Source: Frigoribacterium sp. Leaf415
GTDB lineage: Bacteria > Actinomycetota > Actinomycetes > Actinomycetales > Microbacteriaceae
Assembly (NCBI RefSeq): GCF_001424645.1
Contig: NZ_LMQR01000001.1
Span: 1,357,301 to 1,421,300, forward strand
Direction: 5' to 3'
Length of the DNA: 64,000 bases
A program made the position numbers and the translations under genes. The notes beneath the pieces were generated by a model, which saw nothing but the letters and a program-made list of their open reading frames with translations, ran no database searches and was not told where the DNA came from. Within the stretch, counting starts at the first letter, position 1, and each line of letters starts with the position of its first letter. Below are positions 32,786-41,515 of the stretch, in pieces.

Positions 32786-34258
32786 ATGTCGACGACGAAC
32801 CAGCAGCCCGCGAACCGGCCGCCCGCGAACCAGGCCCAGCCGCCCACGACCGACACGGGTGAGAGTCCCACCGAGCTGAAGCGGGCCATCGGCCCGAAGC
32901 TGTTGTTGCTCTTCATCGTCGGCGACATCCTGGGCACGGGCGTCTACGCCCTGACCGGGCAGGTCGCGGCCGAGGTCGGCGGTGCGGCCTGGCTGCCGTT
33001 CCTGATCGCGTTCGCCGTGGCGCTGGTGACGGCGTTCTCGTACCTCGAACTCGTGACGAAGTACCCGCAGACCGCGGGCGCGGCCCTCTACGTGCACAAG
33101 GCGTTCGGCATCCACTTCGTGACGTTCATCGTCTGCTTCGTGGTGATGTGCTCGGGCATCACGAGCGCGTCGACCGCGTCACGGGCGTTCGCGGCCAACC
33201 TGGCGGCGGGCATCGGCGTCGAGCTGTCGAACTCGGCCGTGATGCTGATCGCGATGGCGTTCATGCTGCTCGTGATGGCGGTGAACTTCCGCGGCGTGAG
33301 CGAGAGCGTCAAGGCGAACGTCGTACTCACCCTGATCGAGCTCTCGGGCCTCGTCATGGTGATCCTGATCGGCTTCTGGTTCATCGCCGGCGGCAACGCC
33401 GACTGGGGCCAGGTCGTGCTGTTCGAGACGCCCGGTGACAAGTCGCTGCTGTTGAGCGTCAGCACGGCGACGTCGCTCGCGTTCTTCGCCATGGTCGGCT
33501 TCGAGGACTCGGTCAACATGGCGGAGGAGACGAAGGACCCGAGCCGCATCTTCCCCAAGGTCATGCTGACCGGTCTGGGCATCACCGCGGTGATCTACGT
33601 GCTCGTCTCGATCTGCGCCGTGGCGATCGTGCCCATCGGCGAGCTGGCCGACAACGAGACACCGCTGGTCACGGTGGTGAACACCGCCGCCCCGGACTTC
33701 CCGATCGGCGGGCTGCTGCCGTTCATCTCGATGTTCGCCGTCGCGAACAGCGCCCTGATCAACATGATGATGGCCAGCAGACTGCTCTACGGCATGAGCA
33801 AGCAGGGCGTGCTGCCGGGCTTCCTGGGCAAGGTGCACGCCACACGCCAGACCCCGTGGGCGTCGATCGTCTTCACGACGGCGCTCAGCCTGGTGCTGAT
33901 CGGCTACGTCTCGCTGTCGCCCGAGTCGCCCATCGTGGCCGTGCTCGGCGGCACGACGTCCCTCCTGCTGCTGTCGGTGTTCGCCCTGGTCAACGTCGTC
34001 GTCCTGGTGTTGCGGCGCGACGCGGTGACGCACAAGCATTTCCGGGCGGGCACGGTGCTGCCGATCATCGGCGTCGTGGCGTGCCTCTGGCTCGTGCTGC
34101 CGGTGTCCTCCGGGCGCGGCGCCGAGCAGTACACGATCGCCGGCGGCCTGCTCGCGATCGGCGTCGTCCTCTGGCTCGTGACGTTCGTGTCGCGCCGGGG
34201 CCGGCCGGTGCCGAGCGACGCGATCGCCGACGCCGAGCGCGCCGACCCGCGGGTGTAG
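32786..34258 (+). CDS. APC-superfamily amino acid permease
   Basis: A 490-residue permease with about 12 transmembrane segments. The TM1 segment is LLFIVGDILGTGVYALTG, the APC substrate-binding GxG break; TM2-3 contain FSYLELVTKYPQTAGAALYV. TM6 is SLAFFAMVGFEDSVNMAEET, the family's F-x-GFE signature. It should import an amino acid or related amine with protons. GGAGG lies five bases before the ATG. It is convergent with the SDR gene, with a cluster of dispersed motifs in between. Confidence 0.88.
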   Translation: MSTTNQQPANRPPANQAQPPTTDTGESPTELKRAIGPKLLLLFIVGDILGTGVYALTGQVAAEVGGAAWLPFLIAFAVALVTAFSYLELVTKYPQTAGAALYVHKAFGIHFVTFIVCFVVMCSGITSASTASRAFAANLAAGIGVELSNSAVMLIAMAFMLLVMAVNFRGVSESVKANVVLTLIELSGLVMVILIGFWFIAGGNADWGQVVLFETPGDKSLLLSVSTATSLAFFAMVGFEDSVNMAEETKDPSRIFPKVMLTGLGITAVIYVLVSICAVAIVPIGELADNETPLVTVVNTAAPDFPIGGLLPFISMFAVANSALINMMMASRLLYGMSKQGVLPGFLGKVHATRQTPWASIVFTTALSLVLIGYVSLSPESPIVAVLGGTTSLLLLSVFALVNVVVLVLRRDAVTHKHFRAGTVLPIIGVVACLWLVLPVSSGRGAEQYTIAGGLLAIGVVLWLVTFVSRRGRPVPSDAIADAERADPRV

Positions 34259-34263
34259 AGGGA

Positions 34264-34366
34264 CCGAGGCGCGGGTCGAGGACGCAGGAGGCGCGGCGCC
34301 GGTCCCGTGACCGACACCGCACCAGCCCTGCCGCCGACCCGCGCCTCCTCGGCCGATCGCGCCTCC
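34264..34366. repeat. Cluster of dispersed-motif copies forming a terminator-like hairpin
   Basis: Full copies lie at 34287-34295, 34340-34348 and 34358-34366, plus a near copy at 34266. The two right-hand copies belong to an 18-base tandem repeat (CGCGCCTCCTCGGCCGAT). CCGAG plus GCGCGGGTCG (34264-34278) pairs with 34335-34352 with one 3-base bulge. The cluster fills the gap between the convergent permease and SDR genes. Confidence 0.75.
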
Positions 34367-34380
34367 TCGGCCGATCGCGC

Positions 34381-35505
34381 CTACGGGATGAGGCGGGCGG
34401 AGCGGTACCGCTCGAACAGGTCGACGAACGCCTGCTCGGTGCGGCGGTACCGGGTGAAGCCGGCGTCACGGGCCTTGCCCATGTCGGTGACGACCTCGAT
34501 GTCGCGGCCGAGGTCGCCGTCGGTGTGCCACCACGAGGCGACCCGCGACAGCTCGGGCTCGGCGAGGTCGTGCTCGGCGACGAGGTCGCGCCACTCCTGC
34601 TCGAGGCCGACCATCTGCTGCTCGAGCGGCCGCGGCTCGCCCTCGAAGCCCTCGACGAGCGCGGGGTCGATGCCGAGATGGCCGGCGAGGCGCGGCCACA
34701 GCCAACGCCAGCGGAAGACGTCGCCGTTGACGACGTTGAACGGCTCGTCGGCGCCGGCCGGGTCGGTCGCGGCCCAGATCATCTGCTCGGCAAGGACGCC
34801 CGCGTCGGTGACGTCGACGAGCGAGTTCCACTGCGTCTCGCTGCCGGGGAAGACGAACGGGCGGCCGAGGCGCTTGCTCAGCGCGGCCTGCACGGCGATG
34901 GTCAGCCCCATGTTCATGGCGTTGCCGACGGCGAACCCGATGACGGTGTGCGAACGGTGCACCGACCACGTGAAGCCCTGGCGCTCGGCGGCGGCGAAGA
35001 GCTCGTCCTCCTGGGCGTAGTAGAAGTTCGGGTAGGGCAGGCGCTCCTCGTCCTCGTGGAAGGGCGTGTCGGGCATGTTCCCCGTGCCGTAGGCCTCGAA
35101 CGGGCCGAGGTAGTGCTTCAGCCCGGTCACGAGCGACACGTGCCGCACCGGCGCGTGGTCGAGGGCGGCCAGCAGGTCGCGGACCATGGCGCCGTTGACG
35201 GCGATGTTCTCCGCCTCGGTGTCGCGCTTCTGCCACGCGGCGAAGAACACGTGCGTCGGCTTCGCGTCGGCCAGCGCGGTGCGCAGGCTCTCGGCGCTCG
35301 TCAGGTCGGCGGCGATGCCCGTCACCCCCGCGGACGAGGAGGCGCGGCGCGAGAGGGCGAGGACGTCCCACCCCTCGCGCGTCAACTGCTCGACGAGGGC
35401 GGTGCCGGTGATGCCGCTGGCGCCGACGACGAGGGCGGTGCCGGGGACGCTTCCGCCGGCACCGGGCTGGGTGCTGTCGGTCTGGGGTGTCTCGGTGGTG
35501 CTCAT
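34381..35505 (-). CDS. SDR-family NAD(P)-dependent reductase, PRISE-like (progesterone 5-beta-reductase/iridoid synthase group)
   Basis: A 374-residue extended short-chain dehydrogenase. The coenzyme loop is TALVVGASGITGTALVEQL (about 22-40). VTGLKHYLGPF has the Lys of the PRISE group in place of the usual SDR pattern, followed by NFYYAQEDELFAAAE. PRISE enzymes reduce C=C bonds of enones with NADPH; bacterial substrates are mostly unknown. The ATG at 35505 starts an acidic Thr/Pro-rich stretch before the Rossmann fold. A motif copy at 35338 is read within SRRASSSAG, a surface loop. Confidence 0.8.
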   Translation of the reverse strand: MSTTETPQTDSTQPGAGGSVPGTALVVGASGITGTALVEQLTREGWDVLALSRRASSSAGVTGIAADLTSAESLRTALADAKPTHVFFAAWQKRDTEAENIAVNGAMVRDLLAALDHAPVRHVSLVTGLKHYLGPFEAYGTGNMPDTPFHEDEERLPYPNFYYAQEDELFAAAERQGFTWSVHRSHTVIGFAVGNAMNMGLTIAVQAALSKRLGRPFVFPGSETQWNSLVDVTDAGVLAEQMIWAATDPAGADEPFNVVNGDVFRWRWLWPRLAGHLGIDPALVEGFEGEPRPLEQQMVGLEQEWRDLVAEHDLAEPELSRVASWWHTDGDLGRDIEVVTDMGKARDAGFTRYRRTEQAFVDLFERYRSARLIP

Positions 35506-35605
35506 CCGTGGTCCAAGCCGCGCGCGCCTCCTCGCATTCCCGCGACGGCGCGTCGCCCCGTACCCCGGGCCCCGCCACCTGACAGGCCCCCGGGTTCGCC
35601 GAGCG

Positions 35606-35611
35606 TACGGT
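35606..35611 (+). promoter_or_regulatory. Leaderless -10 box TACGGT
   Basis: TACGGT, six bases (CAGCCC), then the ATG at 35618. Confidence 0.5.
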
Positions 35612-35617
35612 CAGCCC

Positions 35618-36082
35618 ATGGATCAGCACACGAACGAGCCCACGGACCGGACGCCCGAAGAAGAAGCGGCCGCCCTCGCGCTCGCCGTCGTGTCGCAGGC
35701 CGCGGCCATCACCCAGGGCGACCCCGAGGCCGTCGAGGCCAGCGACGAGAACCTGCGGGAGGTCGTCGCCGAGCTGACCGACCAGCCGCTCACCCCCCGG
35801 CAGGAGGACGTCGTCGCGACCCTCGGTGCCGCCGGTGGCAGCCTCGCGGCCGGCCTGACGGCCGCCCTCGCCCACGAGAAGGGCGTCGACCCCGGCATCA
35901 TCCTCGGCTCGACCTCGCAGGCCATCGTGGCCCAGACGCAGTCGCCGTTCGTCGGCGGACACGACGACGGGGACGACGACCCCGAACTCGTCACGCGGGC
36001 CGAGCGCGACGCCCGGGCCCATGCGGCCGAGCGGGACGGTGCCGACCGCGGCGACGACGACGACGCCGACCACGCGTCCTAG
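35618..36082 (+). CDS. Hypothetical acidic protein, 154 residues
   Basis: The central part is helical (ALALAVVSQAAAITQGDPEA, ATLGAAGGSLAAGLTAALAH) and the C-terminal third is highly acidic and charged (GGHDDGDDDPELVTRAERDA). No family is recognised. The start was chosen because of the TACGGT box six bases before; an upstream ATG in the same frame would extend antisense through the SDR gene. It precedes the exporter gene on the same strand. Confidence 0.55.
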   Translation: MDQHTNEPTDRTPEEEAAALALAVVSQAAAITQGDPEAVEASDENLREVVAELTDQPLTPRQEDVVATLGAAGGSLAAGLTAALAHEKGVDPGIILGSTSQAIVAQTQSPFVGGHDDGDDDPELVTRAERDARAHAAERDGADRGDDDDADHAS

Positions 36083-36214
36083 GGCCGCGGGCCTGCACGA
36101 CGTGACGGGCCCGGACGACCGGCGCCGCGCCTCCTAGACTCGACGGACGGGTCCGCGCGGGACCGCCTCGGCGGTGCCCCGGCCCGGCCGGTCGTGAGCG
36201 AGGAAGAGGTCAGC

Positions 36215-38038
36215 GTGTCAGACGCCAGGCGCCCGGAGCGGCCCACCCCGGTGAGGCCCCGCCCGCCGCGGGTGCCCAAGGCACCGAAGGGCAAGCCGCG
36301 GGGTCCGGCCCAGTCACGACTGGTCAATCAGCACGAGCTGCGCGACGTCCGGGCCCGGCTTCGCGGCACCATCTACGAAGGCACGACGCCCGAGCACGGC
36401 ATCGGCGGCGACCTCTACTCGCCGCGTCAGATCGTCGACTTCTGCCTCGACCTGGGCGACGTCATGCTGTCGTCGGGTGCCGACGTCCGCAGCACCGAGG
36501 TCGCGATCGTCGCCGTCAGCACCAAGTGGAACCTGGCCCCGCTCGAGCTCGACATCACGGGCACGGCCATCACCATCCAGTACGCCCCGGCCGGCGACCA
36601 CCCGCTGGTCAAGACCCGGGTCATCTACGCCGAGGGGTCGAACCTGCACCGGCTGTCGCGGGTCTACCAGATCGTCGACGACCTGCTGCACGACGACCGC
36701 GACATGACCGAGGCGGTCGCCGGCCTCGTCGAGGTGCTGAAGTCCCCGCCCCGCTGGCCGTCGTGGCTGACCGATCTGGCGATGGGCCTGCTCGGCGTGT
36801 CCGTGACGCTGCAGGCCGGCGGCACGTGGCAGGCCGCCGTCGGCGCCTTCGTGGTGATGATCGGCATCATGGCGTCGGGTCGCGGGCTGACCGCCCGCGG
36901 CATCCCCCAGTTCTTCGTGATCGGCCTGCAGGCCGCATCGACCGCCGCACTCGGCACGCTCGGCATCTGGGCGGGGCTGCTGACCACGGGAGGCGCGGCG
37001 GCGATGGTCGCGGCCGTGGTCGTCCTCGTCCTGCCGCACCCCACGATCGTCACCTGGGCCCAGGACGCGATCTCGGGCTTCCGGTCGATGGCCGTCGGCC
37101 GCGCCCTGGTGATCGGGCTGATCGTCGCGGGGGTGGTCTGCGGCATCCCGGCCGGTCTCGCCGTGACCGCCCGGTTCGCGGACATCGAGGTCGACCCGAC
37201 GAACATCACGCTGCAGGCGCTGCCGCTCTGGCTCTCGCTCATCTCGAGCTTCGCCGCGGCGTCAGCCAACTCGATCGCCCAGGGGTCGACCGCCCGCATG
37301 ATCCCGATCACGATCGGCGTCGCCCTGGTCGGCAACCTCTCGCTCTTCACCCTGCGCCACCTCGGACTGCCGCTGATGGGCGCGACGTTCGTCGCGGCGA
37401 CCTTGTTGGGCGCGCTCTCGACCGTGGCCGCGGCACGCCTGCGGACGGCGGCGACGGTCATCGCCGTGCCGGCGTTCTGCGGGTCGTTGCTGCCGTCGCT
37501 CGCCGTGGCGTCGTCGCTGCTGAACTTCATGGCCGGCAACGACGGCGCCGAGGTCGACTTCGTGTTCTCGATGCTCACGACGCTGGCGATCGGTGCCGGA
37601 CTCGTGCTCGGCAGCCTGCTCGCGACCCCGGGCGCCCGACGGTGGCTGCGCCGGGCCAAGCGCGTGCGGGTGCAGTCGGTGCACACGGACACGACGCCGA
37701 TCAGCGTCATCGTGCCGACGGTCGCAGCGGAGCCGCCGGTCGTGGCGGAGCCGCCGGTCGCGCCGACGCCGCCGGTCGCGCCGACGCCGCCGGTCGCGGC
37801 GAAGCCGCCGGTCTCACCGGGGCCGCCGGTCGACCCGTCCACGTCGCCTGCGTCCGTGGTCAGGACCGCGCCGATCCCCGTGGCCCCGTCCGTCCCCGAG
37901 ACCGGGTCGGAACCGATGCCGACCCCGCAGCGGCCGCGCCTCGCGGACCCCACCGCACCGCGCCTCCCCGGGGTCGCCCTCTCGACACCGGTCCGATCCG
38001 CCCCACCCGCGGCGGACCCCGGGACCTCGAGCGACTAG
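36215..38038 (+). CDS. thrE: Threonine/serine exporter (ThrE family)
   Basis: A 607-residue exporter with the full ThrE plan: a soluble N-terminal ThrE domain (FCLDLGDVMLSSGADVRSTE, about 85-105) followed by around ten transmembrane helices. It should export threonine and serine using the proton gradient. GTG at 36215 was chosen because AGAGG lies five bases upstream; GTG at 36194 would add seven residues. The C-terminal ~110 residues are unusual: six PPVxxx repeats (18-base DNA period) and a Pro-rich tail. The stop codon overlaps the stop of the convergent methyltransferase in the palindrome CTAG. Confidence 0.85.
   Translation: MSDARRPERPTPVRPRPPRVPKAPKGKPRGPAQSRLVNQHELRDVRARLRGTIYEGTTPEHGIGGDLYSPRQIVDFCLDLGDVMLSSGADVRSTEVAIVAVSTKWNLAPLELDITGTAITIQYAPAGDHPLVKTRVIYAEGSNLHRLSRVYQIVDDLLHDDRDMTEAVAGLVEVLKSPPRWPSWLTDLAMGLLGVSVTLQAGGTWQAAVGAFVVMIGIMASGRGLTARGIPQFFVIGLQAASTAALGTLGIWAGLLTTGGAAAMVAAVVVLVLPHPTIVTWAQDAISGFRSMAVGRALVIGLIVAGVVCGIPAGLAVTARFADIEVDPTNITLQALPLWLSLISSFAAASANSIAQGSTARMIPITIGVALVGNLSLFTLRHLGLPLMGATFVAATLLGALSTVAAARLRTAATVIAVPAFCGSLLPSLAVASSLLNFMAGNDGAEVDFVFSMLTTLAIGAGLVLGSLLATPGARRWLRRAKRVRVQSVHTDTTPISVIVPTVAAEPPVVAEPPVAPTPPVAPTPPVAAKPPVSPGPPVDPSTSPASVVRTAPIPVAPSVPETGSEPMPTPQRPRLADPTAPRLPGVALSTPVRSAPPAADPGTSSD
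37733..37840 (+). repeat. 18-base tandem repeat encoding PPVxxx units
   Basis: Six in-frame units (PPVVAE, PPVAPT twice, PPVAAK, PPVSPG, PPVDPS) in the cytoplasmic tail of the ThrE-like exporter. At the DNA level each starts CCGCCGGTC. Such arrays change length by slippage. Confidence 0.85.
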
Positions 38039-38859
38039 CGCTCGGCCCCGGCGGCCACGCCGCGCCCGGTGTCTCCGCGCCCCGGCAGCTCGACCTGGGC
38101 GTCCTCGCCCTCGAGACGGCGGATGATCGGTCGGACGTCGCCGATCTCGGCACCGACCCAGTGTCGGTGCATCTTCTCGGCCACGGCGTAGGTGGTGCCC
38201 GACCCGCCGAAGGGGTCGAGGACGAGGTCGCCGGGCTCGGAGCTGATGGTGAGCACGCGCTCGAGCAGCTTCTCGCTGAGCTCGTTCGCCCCCCGGGTCT
38301 TCGTCGCCCGGTGTCGCACCGGGGGGATGTCGAGCCAGACGTCGGTCAGGTTGATGCCGTCGGGGTGCAGCTTGCTGCGGTGGCCGCCGTAGTCCTTGAT
38401 GTCTCGGCCGCAGTGACGGCAGACCTGGATCGGGAGGCGGGGTCGGACGAAGCGCGACGGCTTGCCCTTGCTGTAGTAGAGCAGCGAGTAGTGCGACGGG
38501 TAGAGCTTGTTGGGGATCGGCAGACCGTACTTGATGTCGACGGCGACCCAGTGGCGGAAGGTCATGCCCTCGCCGTTGAGCACGTGGCCCAGCTCGATGT
38601 TCCAGCGGGGGAGGTTGAAGAGGTAGAAGGAGCCGCCCGGCCGCAGCACCCGGACGCACTCGGCGATCCACCGGCGGCACCAGGCCAGGTAGGCGTCCTC
38701 GTCGAGCGAGTCGTCGATGCCCGCCCCGTAGACCTTGCCCAGGTTGAAGGGCGGATCGGCGAACACGAGGTCGACCGACTCGTCGTCGAGCTCGGCGAGG
38801 ACCTCGAGGCAATCGGCCTGGAAGAGCCGACCGCTGGCGGTGCGGTACGTCGGTTGCAC
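38035..38859 (-). CDS. Solitary beta-class DNA methyltransferase (N6-adenine/N4-cytosine type)
   Basis: A 274-residue AdoMet-dependent methyltransferase. Motif IV DPPFNLG (35-41) precedes motif I DPFGGSGTT (215-223), the beta-class order. Between them CRHCGRDIKDYGGHRSKLH looks like a small zinc-binding insert (C-x2-C...H-x4-H). No restriction endonuclease gene is beside it, so it may be an orphan epigenetic or protective enzyme; the target site is unknown. The GTG start has GAAGGA four bases upstream. Its stop overlaps that of thrE by four bases (CTAG). Confidence 0.88.
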   Translation of the reverse strand: MQPTYRTASGRLFQADCLEVLAELDDESVDLVFADPPFNLGKVYGAGIDDSLDEDAYLAWCRRWIAECVRVLRPGGSFYLFNLPRWNIELGHVLNGEGMTFRHWVAVDIKYGLPIPNKLYPSHYSLLYYSKGKPSRFVRPRLPIQVCRHCGRDIKDYGGHRSKLHPDGINLTDVWLDIPPVRHRATKTRGANELSEKLLERVLTISSEPGDLVLDPFGGSGTTYAVAEKMHRHWVGAEIGDVRPIIRRLEGEDAQVELPGRGDTGRGVAAGAER

Positions 38860-38953
38860 GTCGTCCTTCGGGGTGTCGCGGGGCGGGATCGGTCGTCGAG
38901 AAGACTACTTCGGGCCGCCGACATCGAGACCCGCCCGTTGGGCAGACGACCGG

Positions 38954-38959
38954 TATGCT
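38954..38959 (+). promoter_or_regulatory. Leaderless -10 box TATGCT
   Basis: TATGCT, seven bases (GACGACC), then GTG at 38967. The ATG at 38955 that opens the frame lies inside this box and is therefore an unlikely start. Confidence 0.55.
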
Positions 38960-38966
38960 GACGACC

Positions 38967-39470
38967 GTGTCGTCCCCTGCGAAGAAGCAGATACCGTACT
39001 CGAGGCGCCCTCGGCCGGTCGACGAGGTGATCGTGCTGCACCGACAGGGTCGGCTCCCGCTCGACGACACGCTCGACCCCGACGACCCGATCCTTCAGCC
39101 GCGCCGTCACCCTCGGCGGGCTCCCCCGACGGTCTACGTCCATCGCGAGCCGATCCCCCACCGGCCGACCCTCGCGCTCGCCTTGTCGGCCGTGGCCACC
39201 GCCGGGTACGTCGCCTGGGGCTGGGCCGAACTGCACGAGGGAGCCGCCGAGTTCCCGCTCGACCTCGCTCGAGGCCGGCGAGCCTCGGCGCCCGTGGTCG
39301 GCGTGACCTCGGCCGCCTTCGCCGTGACGGCCCTTCTGTCGGCCACCGTCGGGCGGCGGCCGGGCCGGTCGCGGGCCCTGCGCCGGCTCGCCGTCGCGTC
39401 CTCGGCACTGGTCGCGACGGTCGTCGTGACCACGCTCGCCGTGGCGCTGCTGCCCCCCGCACCGCCATGA
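38967..39470 (+). CDS. Hypothetical membrane protein, three TM segments
   Basis: 167 residues: a basic, Pro-rich N-terminal half (RRPRPVDEVIVLHRQGRLPL) and three hydrophobic segments (LALALSAVATAGYVAWGW, SAPVVGVTSAAFAVTALLSA, AVASSALVATVVVTTLAVAL). No family is recognised. The GTG at 38967 fits a leaderless transcript from the TATGCT box; the ATG at 38955 would add four residues. It is divergent from the methyltransferase and upstream of the RNA helicase. Confidence 0.6.
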   Translation: MSSPAKKQIPYSRRPRPVDEVIVLHRQGRLPLDDTLDPDDPILQPRRHPRRAPPTVYVHREPIPHRPTLALALSAVATAGYVAWGWAELHEGAAEFPLDLARGRRASAPVVGVTSAAFAVTALLSATVGRRPGRSRALRRLAVASSALVATVVVTTLAVALLPPAPP

Positions 39471-39518
39471 CTCGACCCGCCTCGCGGGCGGGAGCAACGG
39501 CGGAGGCCCCGGACGAGA

Positions 39519-39524
39519 TACCGT
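39519..39524 (+). promoter_or_regulatory. Leaderless -10 box TACCGT of DEAD-box helicase
   Basis: TACCGT, six bases (TGCACC), then the ATG at 39531. Confidence 0.5.
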
Positions 39525-39530
39525 TGCACC

Positions 39531-41324
39531 ATGAGTGACACCACCGAGCAAGCCCCGAGCGACGCCACAGAGCAAGCCGACACGACGCCGACGTTCGCCG
39601 ATCTGGGCTTGAGCGACCAGGTCCTGAAGGCCATTCGTGAGATCGGCTACGAGACCCCTTCGGCCATCCAGGCCGCCACGATCCCCACCCTGCTCGACGG
39701 CCGCGACGTCGTCGGCCTCGCGCAGACCGGCACCGGCAAGACCGCGGCCTTCGCCCTCCCCATCCTGTCGCGCCTCGACGTCTCGGCCAAGAAGCCGCAG
39801 GCCCTCGTGCTGTCGCCGACGCGCGAGCTCGCGTTGCAGGTCTGCGAGGCGTTCGAGCAGTTCGCCTCCGGCATGCGTGGCGTCCACGTCCTGCCCGTCT
39901 ACGGCGGCCAGGCCTACGGCGTGCAGCTGAGCGCCCTGCGCCGCGGCGTCCACGTCGTCGTCGGCACGCCCGGTCGCATCATGGACCACCTCGCCAAGGG
40001 CACCCTCGATCTCAGCGAGCTCAAGTACCTCGTGCTCGACGAGGCCGACGAGATGCTCAAGATGGGCTTCGCCGAGGACGTCGAGACGATCCTCGCCGAC
40101 ACCCCCGACGACAAGCAGGTGGCGCTGTTCTCGGCCACGATGCCGCCGCAGATCCGTCGCATCTCGAAGCAGTACCTGAACGACGCCGAAGAGATCACGG
40201 TCAAGGCGAAGACCACGACCTCGGTCAACACCACCCAGCGCTACCTGATGGTGTCGTACCCGCAGAAGGTCGACGCCCTGACGCGCATCCTCGAGGTCGA
40301 GAACTTCGAGGGCATGATCATCTTCGTCCGCACCAAGAGCGAGACCGAGACCCTCGCCGAGAAGCTGCGCGCCCGCGGCTACTCGGCCGCGGCCATCAGC
40401 GGTGACGTCGCCCAGGCCCAGCGCGAGCGCACGGTCAACCAGCTGAAGAGCGGCAAGCTCGACATCCTCGTGGCGACCGACGTCGCGGCCCGTGGTCTCG
40501 ACGTCGACCGCATCAGCCACGTCGTCAACTACGACATCCCGATCGACACCGAGTCGTACGTGCACCGCATCGGTCGCACCGGCCGTGCCGGCCGCAGCGG
40601 TGCCGCGATCAGCTTCGTCACGCCGCGCGAGCGCCGCCTGCTGGGTGCGATCGAGAAGGCCACCCGTCAGCCGCTCACGCAGATGCAGCTGCCGACCGTC
40701 GAGGACGTCAACAGCACCCGGCTCACCCGGTTCGACGACGCCATCACCGAGGCCCTGTCGCAGGACAGCCGCATCTCGGCGTTCCGCGACATCATCAGCC
40801 ACTACGTCGAGCACCACGACGTGCCCGAAGCCGACGTCGCCGCGGCCCTCGCCGTGGTCGCCCAGGGCGAGACGCCCCTGCTGCTCGACCCGAAGGACGA
40901 GCGACCGCAGCGCGACGAGCGTCCGCTGCGCGAGCGCGACGACCGCGCCCCGCGCGGCGGCCGCGACGACGACCGGGGCGAGCGCCGCGAGCGCGGACCG
41001 CGCACGTCGAAGCCGATGACGGCGTACCGCATCGAGGTCGGTCGTCGTCACCGTGTCGAGCCGCGTCAGATCGTCGGTGCCCTGGCGAACGAGGGCGGTC
41101 TCAGCCGTGACGACTTCGGGGCGATCCAGATCCGTCCCGACTTCTCGGTCGTCGAGCTCGCCTCGGACGTCTCGACCGACATGCTCGACCGTCTGAGCGA
41201 CACCCGCATCAGCGGCAAGCTCATCGAGATCAAGCCCGACCGCCGAGGAGGCGCGCCCCGCCGCGACGACCGCCCCGACCGGTCGCAGGGTGGCGAGCGG
41301 CCCGCCCGCAAGCCCCGCTACTAG
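39531..41324 (+). CDS. deaD: DEAD-box ATP-dependent RNA helicase (DeaD/CsdA-like)
   Basis: A 597-residue RNA helicase. The Q motif region FADLGLSDQ...ETPSAIQ, Walker A AQTGTGKT (64-71), DEAD box VLDEADEM with Asp170, SAT in LFSATMPPQ, and motif VI HRIGRTGRAGR are all intact. After about residue 470 comes an Arg/Asp-rich linker (RERDDRAPRGGRDDDRGERR), a DbpA-type RNA-binding domain (YRIEVGRRHRVEPRQIVGAL) and a basic tail that carries one motif copy. It should unwind structured RNA in ribosome assembly and mRNA turnover, especially in the cold. Confidence 0.93.
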   Translation: MSDTTEQAPSDATEQADTTPTFADLGLSDQVLKAIREIGYETPSAIQAATIPTLLDGRDVVGLAQTGTGKTAAFALPILSRLDVSAKKPQALVLSPTRELALQVCEAFEQFASGMRGVHVLPVYGGQAYGVQLSALRRGVHVVVGTPGRIMDHLAKGTLDLSELKYLVLDEADEMLKMGFAEDVETILADTPDDKQVALFSATMPPQIRRISKQYLNDAEEITVKAKTTTSVNTTQRYLMVSYPQKVDALTRILEVENFEGMIIFVRTKSETETLAEKLRARGYSAAAISGDVAQAQRERTVNQLKSGKLDILVATDVAARGLDVDRISHVVNYDIPIDTESYVHRIGRTGRAGRSGAAISFVTPRERRLLGAIEKATRQPLTQMQLPTVEDVNSTRLTRFDDAITEALSQDSRISAFRDIISHYVEHHDVPEADVAAALAVVAQGETPLLLDPKDERPQRDERPLRERDDRAPRGGRDDDRGERRERGPRTSKPMTAYRIEVGRRHRVEPRQIVGALANEGGLSRDDFGAIQIRPDFSVVELASDVSTDMLDRLSDTRISGKLIEIKPDRRGGAPRRDDRPDRSQGGERPARKPRY

Positions 41325-41425
41325 ACACCCGGCCGCACGGCCCACGACGCCGACCTCGCCTCCCGCCTGGTCGGCGTCGTCGTGTCCGGTCCGCTTGTCG
41401 GCCCCTCGGCCCGGGACGGTCGCGG

Positions 41426-41485
41426 ACGGGCGAGTTCGTGGTCCCCGGGCCGTCGGAGGCGCCCGTCTGCGACGAACCCGCCCGT
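41426..41485. terminator. Hairpin of the GGGCGGGTTCG family
   Basis: ACGGGCGAGTTCGT (41426-41439) pairs with ACGAACCCGCCCGT (41472-41485) with one mismatch. It lies about 100 bases after the helicase stop and 30 before the next gene. Confidence 0.65.
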
Positions 41486-41515
41486 GAACCCACCATCCCG
41501 CTCGAACGGAGTCCG

